Under the pieces are notes generated by a model. That model saw only the letters and a program-made list of their open reading frames with translations, was not told where the DNA came from and ran no database searches. From contig CALCXM010000186.1 of the NCBI GenBank assembly GCA_937905825.1, positions 19,169-83,168 on the forward strand: a DNA stretch of 64,000 nucleotides. The letters run 5' to 3'. Made by a program: the position numbers and the translations under genes. This document shows positions 55,256 through 64,000 of this stretch, piece by piece. This DNA comes from an uncultured bacterium (GTDB lineage Bacteria; Planctomycetota; UBA1135; GCA-002686595). Numbering within the stretch: the stretch's first letter is position 1; every line of letters starts with the position of its first letter.

Positions 55256-55447
55256 CGAATCGAGGGCATCGAGTTGGGGTCATCGAAGCATGATCTTCGA
55301 ATCAACGGGGAGTCACGGGAGCCTGGGGCCCTTCGGGCCCTCAAGGCCTGGAGAGTCTACGGGGTGGCCGCTCGTGAAACGAGCCTGGCGCTAAACCATG
55401 CAAGTCCTGGAAACGCAGCGAGCCCGACCAATGGCCGGGCTCGTGAC

Positions 55448-55523
<76 letters not shown>

Positions 55524-55880
55524 GTGTTTGGGGTTCCTGGGTCGCGGCAGCCGAGCTGGGCGCCAGCCTCAGGAGTCACGCGGGTTCGTCGCACCCGCGA
55601 TCTGGATCGTTTTTCTGAGGCGCTAGCTCCCGGTAAGGGGGGGCCGTCCGTGCCTCGTTTCATAGAGCAACGCAGGGCTTGCCGCCGTGCGTGGGGCGAA
55701 AGAATGCCGCCTCTCCCACTCGGAGTCAACAACCCGCCATGGCCTTTTGCGCTTCTTCCTGGGGTGCGCATGTCCCGGGACGCTCCGAGCCCCTACAATC
55801 CCGCGCTTGATTCGCTCCGAATCCCCCCGCATCACCGCTCAGAATGGAGCCTCTTGGCTCCCCAACCATCCCCTGGCACC
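55524..55880. other. Intergenic region between tRNA-Ala and leuS
   Basis: 357 bp holding divergent promoters for tRNA-Ala (minus) and leuS (plus). The leuS frame is open throughout, but its translation there is not LeuRS-like. No distinctive element seen. Confidence 0.45.
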
Positions 55881-58463
55881 GTGACTCAACCCTACGACGC
55901 CCACCAAATCGAGACGCGCTGGCAGGCCCACTGGGCCAAAGAAGGGACCTTCCGCGCCCTCAATCCAGGGGATCCGGGATTCGACGGGGCCCAGCCGAAG
56001 TACTACGCCCTGGACATGTTCCCGTTTCCCTCCGGGGACGGCCTGCACGTGGGGCATCCCATGGGCTACCTGGCCACGGACATCGTTTCGCGCCGCAAGC
56101 GCATGGAAGGCTTCAACGTGCTGCACCCCATGGGCTACGACGCGTTCGGCCTGCCCACGGAGCAATACGCCATCAAGACGGGCCAGCACCCAGCGCAAAG
56201 CACCGCCACCAACGCGGGCAACTTTGGTCGGCAGCTGCGCATGATCGGCTTGTCCTTTGATTGGGAACGGGAGTTCAAGACCAGTGAAGCGGACTACTAC
56301 CGCTGGACCCAGTGGATCTTTGCGCGCCTGTACGACATGGGGCTGGCCTACCAGACCACGGTGAGTGTTTGGTGGTGCGAAGAGTTGAAGACCGTGCTGG
56401 CCAATGAAGAGGTGATGCAAGGGCGCTCCGAGCGCGGAGACCATCCCTGTGAACGGCGTCCCCTGAAGCAGTGGATGTTGAAGATCACGGCCTACGCGGA
56501 TCGCTTGATCGACGACTTGGACGGGCTGGATTGGCCCGAGTCCTTGAAGACCATGCAGCGCGAATGGATCGGCCGGTCCGAGGGCGCGGAGATCGACTTC
56601 GTGATTGAGGGTTTGGAGAAGGAGCGTTTGACGGTCTTCACCACGCGGCCCGACACGCTGTTCGGTGCGACCTTCATGGTGGTGGCTCCTGAACACCCTC
56701 TGCTGGATCAACTGACCACGGCGGATCAGAAGGAAGCGGTGGACAGCTACGTGCGCGCCGCCGCTGCCAAGTCGGACTTGGAACGCACGGACTTGGCCAA
56801 GCACAAGACCGGCGTGTTCACCGGGTCCTACGCGAAGAACCCGGCCTACCCGGACGGAGACGAACGTTCCCGGGTGGAGATTTGGGTCGCGGACTACGTG
56901 TTGGTGAGCTACGGCAGCGGCGCCATCATGGCCGTCCCCGGCCAAGACGCCCGGGACTGGGAGTTCGCAGAGACCTTCGGCCTGCCCATCCTGCGAACCG
57001 TGCAACCCACGGCGGACTTCGACGGCAAGGCCTTCACCGGCGACGGCCCCGCGATCAACTCTGGCTTCCTGGACGGATTGGAAGTGGCGCAAGCGAAGGC
57101 CACGATGATCAAGCACTTGGTCGAGAAGGGTCTGGGGCGTCCCCACACCAACTTCCGTTTGCGGGATTGGCTGTTCAGTCGTCAACGCTACTGGGGCGAG
57201 CCCTTCCCGATCCTGCATTTGGAAGACGGCAGCATGAAGCGCGTGCGCGACGAGGACTTGCCCTTGGTCCTGCCGGAGATGGAGGACTTCCGGCCCAACG
57301 AGGACGGCTCCGCGCCCTTGAACCGCGCCACGGATTGGGTCCAAACCACGGACCCCGAAACCGGCAAGCCGGCCCGGCGCGAGACCGACACCATGCCCGG
57401 TTGGGCTGGTTCCTGTTGGTACTACTTGCGCTTCATGGACCCCAACAACAAGAGCGAGCCCTTTAGCCAAGCAGCACAACAGTACTGGGGCGAGGTGGAC
57501 CTCTACGTGGGCGGTGCCGAGCACGCCGTGCTGCACCTGTTGTACGCGCGCTTTTGGCACAAGGTGCTGTACGACTTGAAACTGGTGCAGAGCCCTGAGC
57601 CCTTCCGCAAGATGTTCAACCAGGGCATGTTGACGGCCTTTGCCTACAAGGACGGGAGCGGACGCTTGGTGCCTTCGGACGAGTGCGAAGAGCGCGAAGG
57701 GAAGATGACCCTGAAGGCCAGCGGCGAAGAGTTGGAACAGGTCATCGCCAAGATGTCCAAGTCCCTCAAGAACGTGGTCAACCCGGACTCCGTAGTCGAC
57801 GAGTTTGGAGCGGACACCTTCCGCTTGTACGAGATGTTCATGGGGCCGGTGGGGGACTCCAAGCCCTGGAACCCGCGGGACGTGCCCGGCTGTCGGCGCT
57901 TCCTGGATCGCGTTTGGCGCCTGTTCATCGACGAGGAATCCGCTCAGCCGATTCGCGCACACTTGCTGGCGGAAACGAAAGGCGAACCCGAAGGGGACAG
58001 CCTGTTCCTGGAGCGCGAGTTGGCCAAGGCCCTCAAGCGCGTGGACGATTCCTTCGGGACCTTCAACTTCAACACGGCCATCGCGGGCTTGATGACCTTC
58101 CTGAACGAAGCCACCAAGAAGAGCGCTGCCTTGACCCGCAGCCAAGCCTTGCGCTTCGTGCAGGTCTTGTCCGTCTTCGCGCCGCACATGGGTGAAGAGC
58201 TGTGGTCGCGTTTGGGCGGTACGGGGGCCCTGGCCTACAGTTCCTGGCCTCTGGCCGAAGAGCGCTTCTTGGTGGTGGACGAGTTCGAACTCGTCGTGCA
58301 AGTGCTCGGCAAGGTGCGTGGCAAGGTGCAGGCCTCGAAGAGCGCTTCCAAGGAAGAGCTCTTGGCCCTTGCGAAGAGCACCGTGGCGGATCAGCTAGAA
58401 GGCAAGACCATCGTGAAGGAGATCCTGGTGCCCGGACGTTTGGCGAATTTCGTCGTGCGCTAG
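55881..58463 (+). CDS. leuS: Leucyl-tRNA synthetase
   Basis: 860 residues from GTG 55881, giving the usual start TQPYDAHQIETRWQ. Class I motifs: HIGH-type 'PSGDGLHVGHPMGYL' and 'AKMSKSLKNV'; the CP1 editing domain has 'FTTRPDTLFGATF' and 'AVPGQDARDWEFA'; the 'GSCWYYLRFMDP' and C-terminal anticodon-binding regions are present. It charges tRNA-Leu with proofreading. Its last codons and stop form the first unit of a tandem repeat. Confidence 0.96.
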   Translation: MTQPYDAHQIETRWQAHWAKEGTFRALNPGDPGFDGAQPKYYALDMFPFPSGDGLHVGHPMGYLATDIVSRRKRMEGFNVLHPMGYDAFGLPTEQYAIKTGQHPAQSTATNAGNFGRQLRMIGLSFDWEREFKTSEADYYRWTQWIFARLYDMGLAYQTTVSVWWCEELKTVLANEEVMQGRSERGDHPCERRPLKQWMLKITAYADRLIDDLDGLDWPESLKTMQREWIGRSEGAEIDFVIEGLEKERLTVFTTRPDTLFGATFMVVAPEHPLLDQLTTADQKEAVDSYVRAAAAKSDLERTDLAKHKTGVFTGSYAKNPAYPDGDERSRVEIWVADYVLVSYGSGAIMAVPGQDARDWEFAETFGLPILRTVQPTADFDGKAFTGDGPAINSGFLDGLEVAQAKATMIKHLVEKGLGRPHTNFRLRDWLFSRQRYWGEPFPILHLEDGSMKRVRDEDLPLVLPEMEDFRPNEDGSAPLNRATDWVQTTDPETGKPARRETDTMPGWAGSCWYYLRFMDPNNKSEPFSQAAQQYWGEVDLYVGGAEHAVLHLLYARFWHKVLYDLKLVQSPEPFRKMFNQGMLTAFAYKDGSGRLVPSDECEEREGKMTLKASGEELEQVIAKMSKSLKNVVNPDSVVDEFGADTFRLYEMFMGPVGDSKPWNPRDVPGCRRFLDRVWRLFIDEESAQPIRAHLLAETKGEPEGDSLFLERELAKALKRVDDSFGTFNFNTAIAGLMTFLNEATKKSAALTRSQALRFVQVLSVFAPHMGEELWSRLGGTGALAYSSWPLAEERFLVVDEFELVVQVLGKVRGKVQASKSASKEELLALAKSTVADQLEGKTIVKEILVPGRLANFVVR

Positions 58464-58595
58464 ATCGGGTCTGGCGCCGGAAAGACGCCGTGCGCTAGAT
58501 CGGGTCTGGCGCCGGAGAGACGTCGTGCGCTAGATCGGGTCTGGCGCCGGAAAGACGCCGTGCGCTAGATCTGAATCTGGCGCCGGAAAGACGTC
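58455..58595 (+). repeat. Four tandem 35-36-bp repeats starting at the leuS stop
   Basis: Units begin at 58455, 58490, 58525 and 58560 (the last is 36 bp), with a partial fifth at 58596. Each starts GTGCGCTAGATC and contains TCTGGCGCCGG. Each can form a small hairpin (GGCG with CGCC or CGTC, a G-U-preserving change). Unit 1 includes the last leuS codon and stop, so the array looks like local duplication of the gene end. Confidence 0.85.
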
Positions 58596-58646
58596 GTGCG
58601 CAAGTTCGGCCTGCCTTCGAGAATGACTCCCGGCTAAGATCTTCCC

Positions 58647-60023
58647 ATGGGAATACTTAGCCGGGACCAAGCCCTTGCCGTCGCCCGTTCGATCCTCGAA
58701 CGTTCTGAGGCCGACGAGACCGAAGTCATCTTGCAATCCGCCGAGGAACGCTTCGTGCGTTTCGCCGGCAGCGGACCCACCCAGAACGGCGATCGCCATC
58801 GGCACCAAGTCTCGATTCGGGCGCGCGTGCACTGCGCGGATGGCATCCGCGAGGCGCGCGCGACCTGCGACGGGATCGGTGACCAGCAAACCTCCGGGGC
58901 CTTGGCTCGCGCCTTTGAGTTGGCGCAGCTCGCTCCGCCGGATAGTGCCCTGGGCAAGCTCGAAGGGGCCTACGCCGGCATGCGCGAGTTGGGTTCGGAA
59001 GTCCTCGACCTGGCGACCCTCGAACACTCCTTCGAAGACAAAGCGGCTCGCGTCAGGCAGGCCCTGGCACTATCTAAGGAGGCCAAGCTCGAACCCGCTG
59101 GATTGATGCACACGGGCGGCGAGTCCCTCACGATCGTCAATTCCGCGGGCCGCGAAGTCCACGACGGGCGCACCCGGGCCAGCCTGTCCCTGACCGCCAG
59201 CGTACCAGGCTTCGACGGGGGTGCAGGCATCGCCGAGGCCACCACGGAACGGGTCGCCCAGCTGAACCCGGAAGAGGTCTTCCGGCGGGCGATTGAAAAG
59301 GCGCTGATGACCAGCAACGCGCGCGCCATCGACCCGGGGCAGTACACGGTCTTGCTCGAACCGATCGCCGTCAGTTCATTTCTGTTGTTTGCCTCGTACC
59401 TGGGCTTTGGTGCCCAGGAAGTGCAGGAGGAATCCTCTTTCCTCTGCGGGCGCATCGGCCAGCAGCTCTTTCCCGAAGCTCTCAACGTCCACGACGACGC
59501 CAACAACGCAGTCTTGCGCAACTACGCTTTCGACATGGAAGGCACGCGCAAGCAGCGGGTTCCCCTGATTCAAAATGGCGTCTTGCAACCACCGGTGACC
59601 GACGCGGACTGGGCGCGACGCTTGGGAGTTGCAAACACCGGACACGCCCTGGCCAAACCAAACACCGACGGCCCCAAGGCCACGGACCTGGTGGTGGCCC
59701 CCGGCAAACACAGCGCGCAAGAGTTGTTGGCGGGCATCCAACGTGGATTGCTGATCACGCAGTTTCACTACACGAACCTGATCGATCCGAAAGACTTGCT
59801 ACTGACGGGCATGACCCGCAACGGCACCTTCCTGGTGGAAGGCGGCGAAATCGTCGGGGCCGTCAAGAACCTGCGCTACACCGAAAGCCTGGTGAACGCT
59901 CTGGGCAACCTCTCCGGAATTGCGAATGAACAGGAAGTCGCCGGGGCCCTCTTCGATGGCGTTCTGATCACTCCCGCCATGCGCATCGAGAACTTCCGTT
60001 TCACCTCCAGCACTGATTTCTAG
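58647..60023 (+). CDS. pmbA: TldE/PmbA-family protein (non-metal partner of TldD)
   Basis: 458 residues. N-terminal domain 'AVARSILERSEADETEVILQSAEERFVRFAG', and C-terminal features 'GLLITQFHYTNLIDPKDLLLTGMTRNGTFLVEGGEI' and 'NLRYTESLVNALGN' typical of the TldD/PmbA family. No HExxxH zinc motif, so this is the TldE/PmbA half. With TldD it forms a hetero-oligomeric protease that trims modified peptides and degrades some small proteins. tldD follows 2 bp later. Confidence 0.9.
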   Translation: MGILSRDQALAVARSILERSEADETEVILQSAEERFVRFAGSGPTQNGDRHRHQVSIRARVHCADGIREARATCDGIGDQQTSGALARAFELAQLAPPDSALGKLEGAYAGMRELGSEVLDLATLEHSFEDKAARVRQALALSKEAKLEPAGLMHTGGESLTIVNSAGREVHDGRTRASLSLTASVPGFDGGAGIAEATTERVAQLNPEEVFRRAIEKALMTSNARAIDPGQYTVLLEPIAVSSFLLFASYLGFGAQEVQEESSFLCGRIGQQLFPEALNVHDDANNAVLRNYAFDMEGTRKQRVPLIQNGVLQPPVTDADWARRLGVANTGHALAKPNTDGPKATDLVVAPGKHSAQELLAGIQRGLLITQFHYTNLIDPKDLLLTGMTRNGTFLVEGGEIVGAVKNLRYTESLVNALGNLSGIANEQEVAGALFDGVLITPAMRIENFRFTSSTDF

Positions 60024-60025
60024 CC

Positions 60026-61492
60026 ATGAACGATCCCATGAAGCTGGCCGCAATGGCGGTGGACCACGCACAAAGCGCCGGCGCCCAAGAAGCGGACGCG
60101 CGCATCAACCGTTTGCGCCTGGAGAACCTCTCCGTGAAGAACGGCCAACTGGGCATCGCCGAAGCTCCGGAAGAATTCGGCATCGGCGTGCGCGTCTTCC
60201 ACAAGGGCTGCTCCGGTTTTGCCGCGGCTCCCCTGGGCCTTGGAGACGGCGAGAGCTTGGCGAAGGAGTTGGCCAAGCGCGCACTCAAGAACGCCGAAGC
60301 CCTGTCCGTGGCCTGCGCCGAAGTCCGGACCTTGGCGCCCACCGCAAGCGGTGAGCACGATTGGCAAACTCCCGTGGAGCTGGATGCCTTCGCGATTCCC
60401 TTGGCGGACAAGCTCGACCTCTTGAACCGTTGGGAGGCGTCGATGAAGGGCGCAAGCGAAACGGTGGTGCGTCAATCGAACTACAGCGCGCGCCGCGAGG
60501 AACAGTGGCAAGCCACCAGCGCGGGGGCCCGCATTCACCAGGTCCTGGCGCGGGCCGGGGGCAACATCTCCACGACAGCCGTGGCCAAGGGACAAACCCA
60601 GCGGCGTTCTTATCCGTCGAGCTTCGGCGGACAATTCAAAGCGGGGGGCTTTGAACATCTCTTGAGCATGAAGTGCGATGAACACGGGGAACGCATGCGC
60701 GACGAGTCCGTGGCCCTGTGCCACGCGGACCCGTGCCCCGGCGGCGAACGCACGCTGGTGATCGGTGGCAGTCAACTCATGTTGCAGATCCACGAGTCCG
60801 TCGGTCATCCCAATGAACTCGATCGCGTCTTCGGTCACGAGGTCGATCTGGCGGGTTCCTCCTTCGCGAAACCCGAAATGCTCGGGGGTTTCCAATACGG
60901 ATCCGAGCACGTGAACTTGGTGGCGGATTCCACCATTCCCGGAGGCCTCGACACGCGCGGCTTTGACGACGAAGGCGTCGCTTCCGGTCGTTGGCCGATC
61001 GTCGAGAAGGGAGTCTTCCAAGGCTTCCACACGGACCGCACTTGGGCGGGCAAGGTCGGGGAAGCGCAGAGCCGTGCCACTTGTCGTTCGGATGGCTGGT
61101 ATCACCCGCCGATCATTCGCATCACGAACCTGTCCTTGATGCCGGGCACCTGGGGCTTCGACGAATTGATCGCCGACTGCGAGGATGGTTCGATCTACAT
61201 GGACACGGTCAAGATGTGGTCCATCGATCAACGGCGCTTGAACTTCCAATTCACCTGCGAGGTGGCCTGGGAAATCCAAGGGGGCAAGCTCGGGCGACTG
61301 CTGCGCAATCCCACTTACCAGGGGACCACTCCGGCCTTCTGGAACAGCTGCGATGCGGTCTGCAAGGAAGAGCACTGGGAGCTGTGGGGCTTGACGAATT
61401 GCGGCAAGGGCAATCCCATGCAGGTTGCCGAGATGAGCCACGGGGCAGCTCCGGCGCGCTTCCGCGGCGTGCAGCTGATCCCTGCGGAGTAG
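60026..61492 (+). CDS. tldD: TldD-family zinc metalloprotease
   Basis: 488 residues. The zinc motif HESVGH (HExxxH) lies within 'MLQIHESVGHPNELDRVFG', near residue 255, followed by 'NLVADSTIPGGLDTRGFDDEGV' that supplies further ligands and 'NPTYQGTTPAFWNSCDAV' near the end. It is the catalytic partner of the preceding TldE/PmbA protein. Together the pair is an intracellular protease for unfolded or peptide substrates, also used in maturing some ribosomal peptides; no such precursor is visible here. Confidence 0.93.
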   Translation: MNDPMKLAAMAVDHAQSAGAQEADARINRLRLENLSVKNGQLGIAEAPEEFGIGVRVFHKGCSGFAAAPLGLGDGESLAKELAKRALKNAEALSVACAEVRTLAPTASGEHDWQTPVELDAFAIPLADKLDLLNRWEASMKGASETVVRQSNYSARREEQWQATSAGARIHQVLARAGGNISTTAVAKGQTQRRSYPSSFGGQFKAGGFEHLLSMKCDEHGERMRDESVALCHADPCPGGERTLVIGGSQLMLQIHESVGHPNELDRVFGHEVDLAGSSFAKPEMLGGFQYGSEHVNLVADSTIPGGLDTRGFDDEGVASGRWPIVEKGVFQGFHTDRTWAGKVGEAQSRATCRSDGWYHPPIIRITNLSLMPGTWGFDELIADCEDGSIYMDTVKMWSIDQRRLNFQFTCEVAWEIQGGKLGRLLRNPTYQGTTPAFWNSCDAVCKEEHWELWGLTNCGKGNPMQVAEMSHGAAPARFRGVQLIPAE

Positions 61493-61544
61493 TCGGCATA
61501 GAGGCCCGCAGAGGGACCCGGTGTCAGCCCCCAGCTCTGGGCCC

Positions 61545-61588
61545 GGCGCGCCCCCGGACTCCGCTGCTTCTGGGCCCCAGGGCGCGCC
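61545..61588 (+). terminator. Hairpin downstream of tldD
   Basis: GGCGCGCCC pairs with GGGCGCGCC (9 bp, plus one more C-G outside) across a 26-base loop. No T-run. Probably the 3' end of the tldE-tldD unit. Confidence 0.4.
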
Positions 61589-61791
61589 GTGCAGGGGCTG
61601 CTTGGTCCCTCCTCATCTCGGGAGAAGGCCGCGGCGGAAGGTTGTTTGGTTCCCGAGAAGGACACACCGCGCGCTCTTGACATACTCCTAGGGTCAATTC
61701 CTCATGAATTTGGCCCGGGCGATTCCACGGATCGTCCGATTGATGGGACCCGGTCCCACTTTCCCTTCTCGCTCATCCAAAGCACAGCACC

Positions 61792-63978
61792 ATGTGGTTA
61801 TCCCTTCTCATTGCACTTCCCCTTCTCCAGGACGCGCCCGCTCCGGCCCCAGTTCCCGTTCCGCCGGACGCGCCCGCCGCAGCCCCCGAGTTCACGCCCC
61901 TCTTCTCCCTGGAGGCCAGCGGCCTCGAGTCCTTGCTCGTGGATGACAAGGACCAAGGACTGGCCCGCGCCCTGCGCATGATCGACGACCGGCTCTTGGA
62001 ATTGCCCACGGAGATCCCCGGTTGGGAAGCGCCTCCCGGAACCCTCGAACTCCTGCTGAACCTGCTGGCCGGACCTTCGTCCCTGACCATCGGCATGAGC
62101 TCGGAGCCGATTGCGGCCATGCCGATGCCCTTCGCCGGTGAGTTGCGCTTGACCAAGGCCTCCCCCGAAGCCGCCCAAGCGATCGCCAAGGACGTGGCGA
62201 ACTTCGCCAGCATGTTGGGAGTGCCCCTGGCCGATCCTGACGAAGGTGGCAAGTGGCTCTTGCCCGCACCCGTTCCAGTTTGGATGGGTTCCGACGGAGA
62301 CGGCGTTGTCTTGCGCCTCGGCATGGAAAGCGGAGTGAGCAAGCCAGACACCTCGCACCTCTTGCCTGAAGGAGCGACCATGAGTTCCGGCGGCATGCTC
62401 AACTACGGGCGGATGATGGAAACCATGATGCCCATGATCGCCGCGGAGGATCCCGACCTGCAGACGCTCTTGCAGGCGAGCATGGTGGACACCCTCAACA
62501 TGGAGTGGGCTTCAGGGACGGACGCAGAACGCAGCTACACGGTCTTCAACATGCCCGGTTGGGCGGCGGTGGCCAAAGAGCAAGGGCTGCTAGCGGCGGA
62601 GGACCTAGACGCCAAGATCGTCGCGGCGATTCCCGGGGACGCCACCTGGGCTGTCGCGAGCACGCTCAATTTGAGCGGCCTGATCAGCTACTACGAGACG
62701 GTGCTCAAGCTGGTTACGAAGGATGAGTACTTGAGCTTGCAAAAACTCTGCATGGAGTACGCCAACCTGGACCTGAACGCTGAAGTGCTCGGCACCCTGG
62801 GCAACCACGTGGCGCTCTACGCTTCCGACAGCACCGGTGGAGGGGGCATGCTCTCCACGATTGGGCTGCTCGAGCTCGCCGACCGCGACGGTTTCTTGAA
62901 GACATGGGGCCGCCTGGAGCAGGCCTTGGGCGCCCTCGGCCAGGCGCAAGCCAATGGCTACGTGCGCTTCTCGCACTTGCAGCACGGGGACCAAGACCTG
63001 TCGATTCTGGGCTTTCCCGGTTTGCCGGTTCCCATGGAACTGACCATGACCACCACCGAGCGCTTCGTGATCTTCGGCATGACGCCCTCCGCCGTGGTGG
63101 CCGCCGTCGAGCAGGTGAACGCTGGCGAACGCACGAGCCTTCTGGGCAACCCCGATTTCATCGAGCAGCTGCCCGGCCGCGGTCAAGACATGGAGGGTGT
63201 GCACTCTGTGGATTGGGTCAACACCCCGCGCTTGATGCGCGACGGATACTCCGTGGTGAGCCTCTTGTGCTCCGGCCTTTCCAACGCCGTGCGTTCGCCT
63301 TCGGACGAAAGCCGTAGCGCTGGCTTGATCATGCCGACCATGGCTACCTTGCGCAGCGGAGCGAAGGGCATGCTGAGTGTCGGCCGCGTTGTGGGCGATG
63401 ACTTGCGCGCAGAGATGCGCGGTGATCGCTCTCAACTGGTGAACGCCACCGGCATCATGGGCTACATGGCGAATTCGCCAGTCGGTCCCCTGGTCGCTGC
63501 GATGGTGATGGGCTCTGCTGTGGTTCCCCAAGTGGCGCAGGCCGAGGAACAGGCCCGGCGTGTCGAGCGCCAGCTCGAGCAGCGCGAGCGCGAGATGGAC
63601 GCTTTGCGTCAGGAGCACGTGACCAAGCAGCAGGGAGCGCAGCAACTGGAGCAGGAAATCGTGCAGTTGCAGGGGTATGTCGCACAGCTGGTTGGGGATC
63701 AAAAGAAGCTGCAGACCGCCCTCGAATTCCAGCGGGCAACGGCGCGCCAAGAGGCGGCCAACGGACAGCTGAAGTCAATTCAAGCGGCCCTCGAACTCTA
63801 CGCCATCGGTCACGATGGGGCCTATCCCGCCAGCTTGTCCGAGCTCACTGTGGCGGATGATGGGGGAACGACCTATCTCTCGGAGAGCGCTCTGACGGAC
63901 CCCTGGGGCAACGCCATCAAGTACGAGGCCCCCGACAAGGAGCACGTGCTGCCGCGCGTGAGCATCGATCAGAAGTAG
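61792..63978 (+). CDS. Large exported protein with C-terminal GspG-like pseudopilin core
   Basis: 728 residues starting MWLSLLIALPLLQ, a short signal sequence followed by a Pro/Ala-rich spacer. Residues ~35-580 are a domain I do not recognise beyond a loose likeness to the DUF3352 group. Residues ~585-650 are a heptad-like coiled coil ('EEQARRVERQLEQREREMDALRQEH'). Residues ~665-728 match the type II secretion GspG core: 'SIQAALELYAIGHDGAYPASLSELT', then 'ALTDPWGNAIKYEAP'. The prepilin peptidase site and N-terminal helix of real pseudopilins are not next to this core. Confidence 0.7.
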   Translation: MWLSLLIALPLLQDAPAPAPVPVPPDAPAAAPEFTPLFSLEASGLESLLVDDKDQGLARALRMIDDRLLELPTEIPGWEAPPGTLELLLNLLAGPSSLTIGMSSEPIAAMPMPFAGELRLTKASPEAAQAIAKDVANFASMLGVPLADPDEGGKWLLPAPVPVWMGSDGDGVVLRLGMESGVSKPDTSHLLPEGATMSSGGMLNYGRMMETMMPMIAAEDPDLQTLLQASMVDTLNMEWASGTDAERSYTVFNMPGWAAVAKEQGLLAAEDLDAKIVAAIPGDATWAVASTLNLSGLISYYETVLKLVTKDEYLSLQKLCMEYANLDLNAEVLGTLGNHVALYASDSTGGGGMLSTIGLLELADRDGFLKTWGRLEQALGALGQAQANGYVRFSHLQHGDQDLSILGFPGLPVPMELTMTTTERFVIFGMTPSAVVAAVEQVNAGERTSLLGNPDFIEQLPGRGQDMEGVHSVDWVNTPRLMRDGYSVVSLLCSGLSNAVRSPSDESRSAGLIMPTMATLRSGAKGMLSVGRVVGDDLRAEMRGDRSQLVNATGIMGYMANSPVGPLVAAMVMGSAVVPQVAQAEEQARRVERQLEQREREMDALRQEHVTKQQGAQQLEQEIVQLQGYVAQLVGDQKKLQTALEFQRATARQEAANGQLKSIQAALELYAIGHDGAYPASLSELTVADDGGTTYLSESALTDPWGNAIKYEAPDKEHVLPRVSIDQK

Positions 63979-64000
63979 CCGAACGGCTAGGAGTCTGCGA

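Noticed and set aside
55839..58301. 820-residue minus-strand open frame opposite leuS
   Set aside because: Shadow of the high-GC leuS coding strand; no recognisable domains.
58455..58603. CRISPR array
   Set aside because: The 35-bp units are contiguous with no unique spacers and no cas genes nearby.
61677..61682. TTGACA as a -35 box for the gene at 61792
   Set aside because: No TATAAT-like -10 at 16-18 bp; the match alone is too weak in this genome.

Overview
The window reads as a chromosomal segment of a high-GC bacterium, most probably a planctomycete. No single gene proves this. The evidence is three ECF sigma factors fused to a membrane helix and a large extracytoplasmic part, secreted beta-helix and RCC1-type proteins sharing a C-terminal module, and eukaryote-like genes (a protein arginine methyltransferase, a SNF2 helicase, an H1-like lysine/alanine tail). 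The lineage is an inference from family knowledge. Coding density is high and both strands are used.

Layout. 0-7.5 kb: translation block, with the Ffh tail, rpsP, an endonuclease III-like protein with an H1-like tail, maf, rpmE, prfA, a membrane protein and prmC. 7.5-17.3 kb: PilZ protein, ssb, a fused MoaD-MoaE, an MBL-fold hydrolase, ETF-quinone oxidoreductase, leucyl aminopeptidase, citrate synthase with a clear terminator, then the arginine methyltransferase and a DMT transporter. 17.4-17.9 kb, minus strand: a Bcp-type peroxiredoxin whose catalytic cysteine codon is an in-frame TGA followed by a SECIS-like hairpin, i.e. a likely selenoprotein that an ordinary gene caller splits in two. 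18.2-27 kb: SNF2 helicase, a lipoprotein joining a HCx5R phosphatase-like domain to a class II cytochrome c-like domain, an Asp-box propeller protein coupled to a GG-ending ubiquitin-like protein, a CysQ-like phosphatase, tRNA-Arg, and a TetR-RIC (iron-sulfur repair) operon. 27-35 kb: two sigma-fusion proteins around purD and a Fur regulator, then a small lipoprotein.

35-45 kb: purL-purQ (minus), then accA, xseB-ispA, dxs and nadK (plus). xseB-ispA-dxs is the classic isoprenoid cluster, here interrupted by a 204-bp palindromic MITE-like element and a short repeat array. 45-51 kb: the third sigma fusion, a secreted beta-helix protein and a secreted RCC1-repeat protein that converge on an 18-bp perfect hairpin. 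51-64 kb: lysS-lolC-lolD operon, tRNA-Ala, leuS followed by four 35-bp tandem repeats, the tldE-tldD pair, and a large exported protein ending in a GspG-like pseudopilin core.

Most genes are housekeeping (translation, purines, isoprenoids, aminoacylation, lipoprotein export). The unusual content is the probable selenoprotein, the arginine methyltransferase, the apparently catalytically dead endonuclease III homologue, and several odd domain fusions. Where the longest open frame gives an improbable N-terminus, start codons were chosen from homologous N-termini, Shine-Dalgarno-like sequences and gene overlap.
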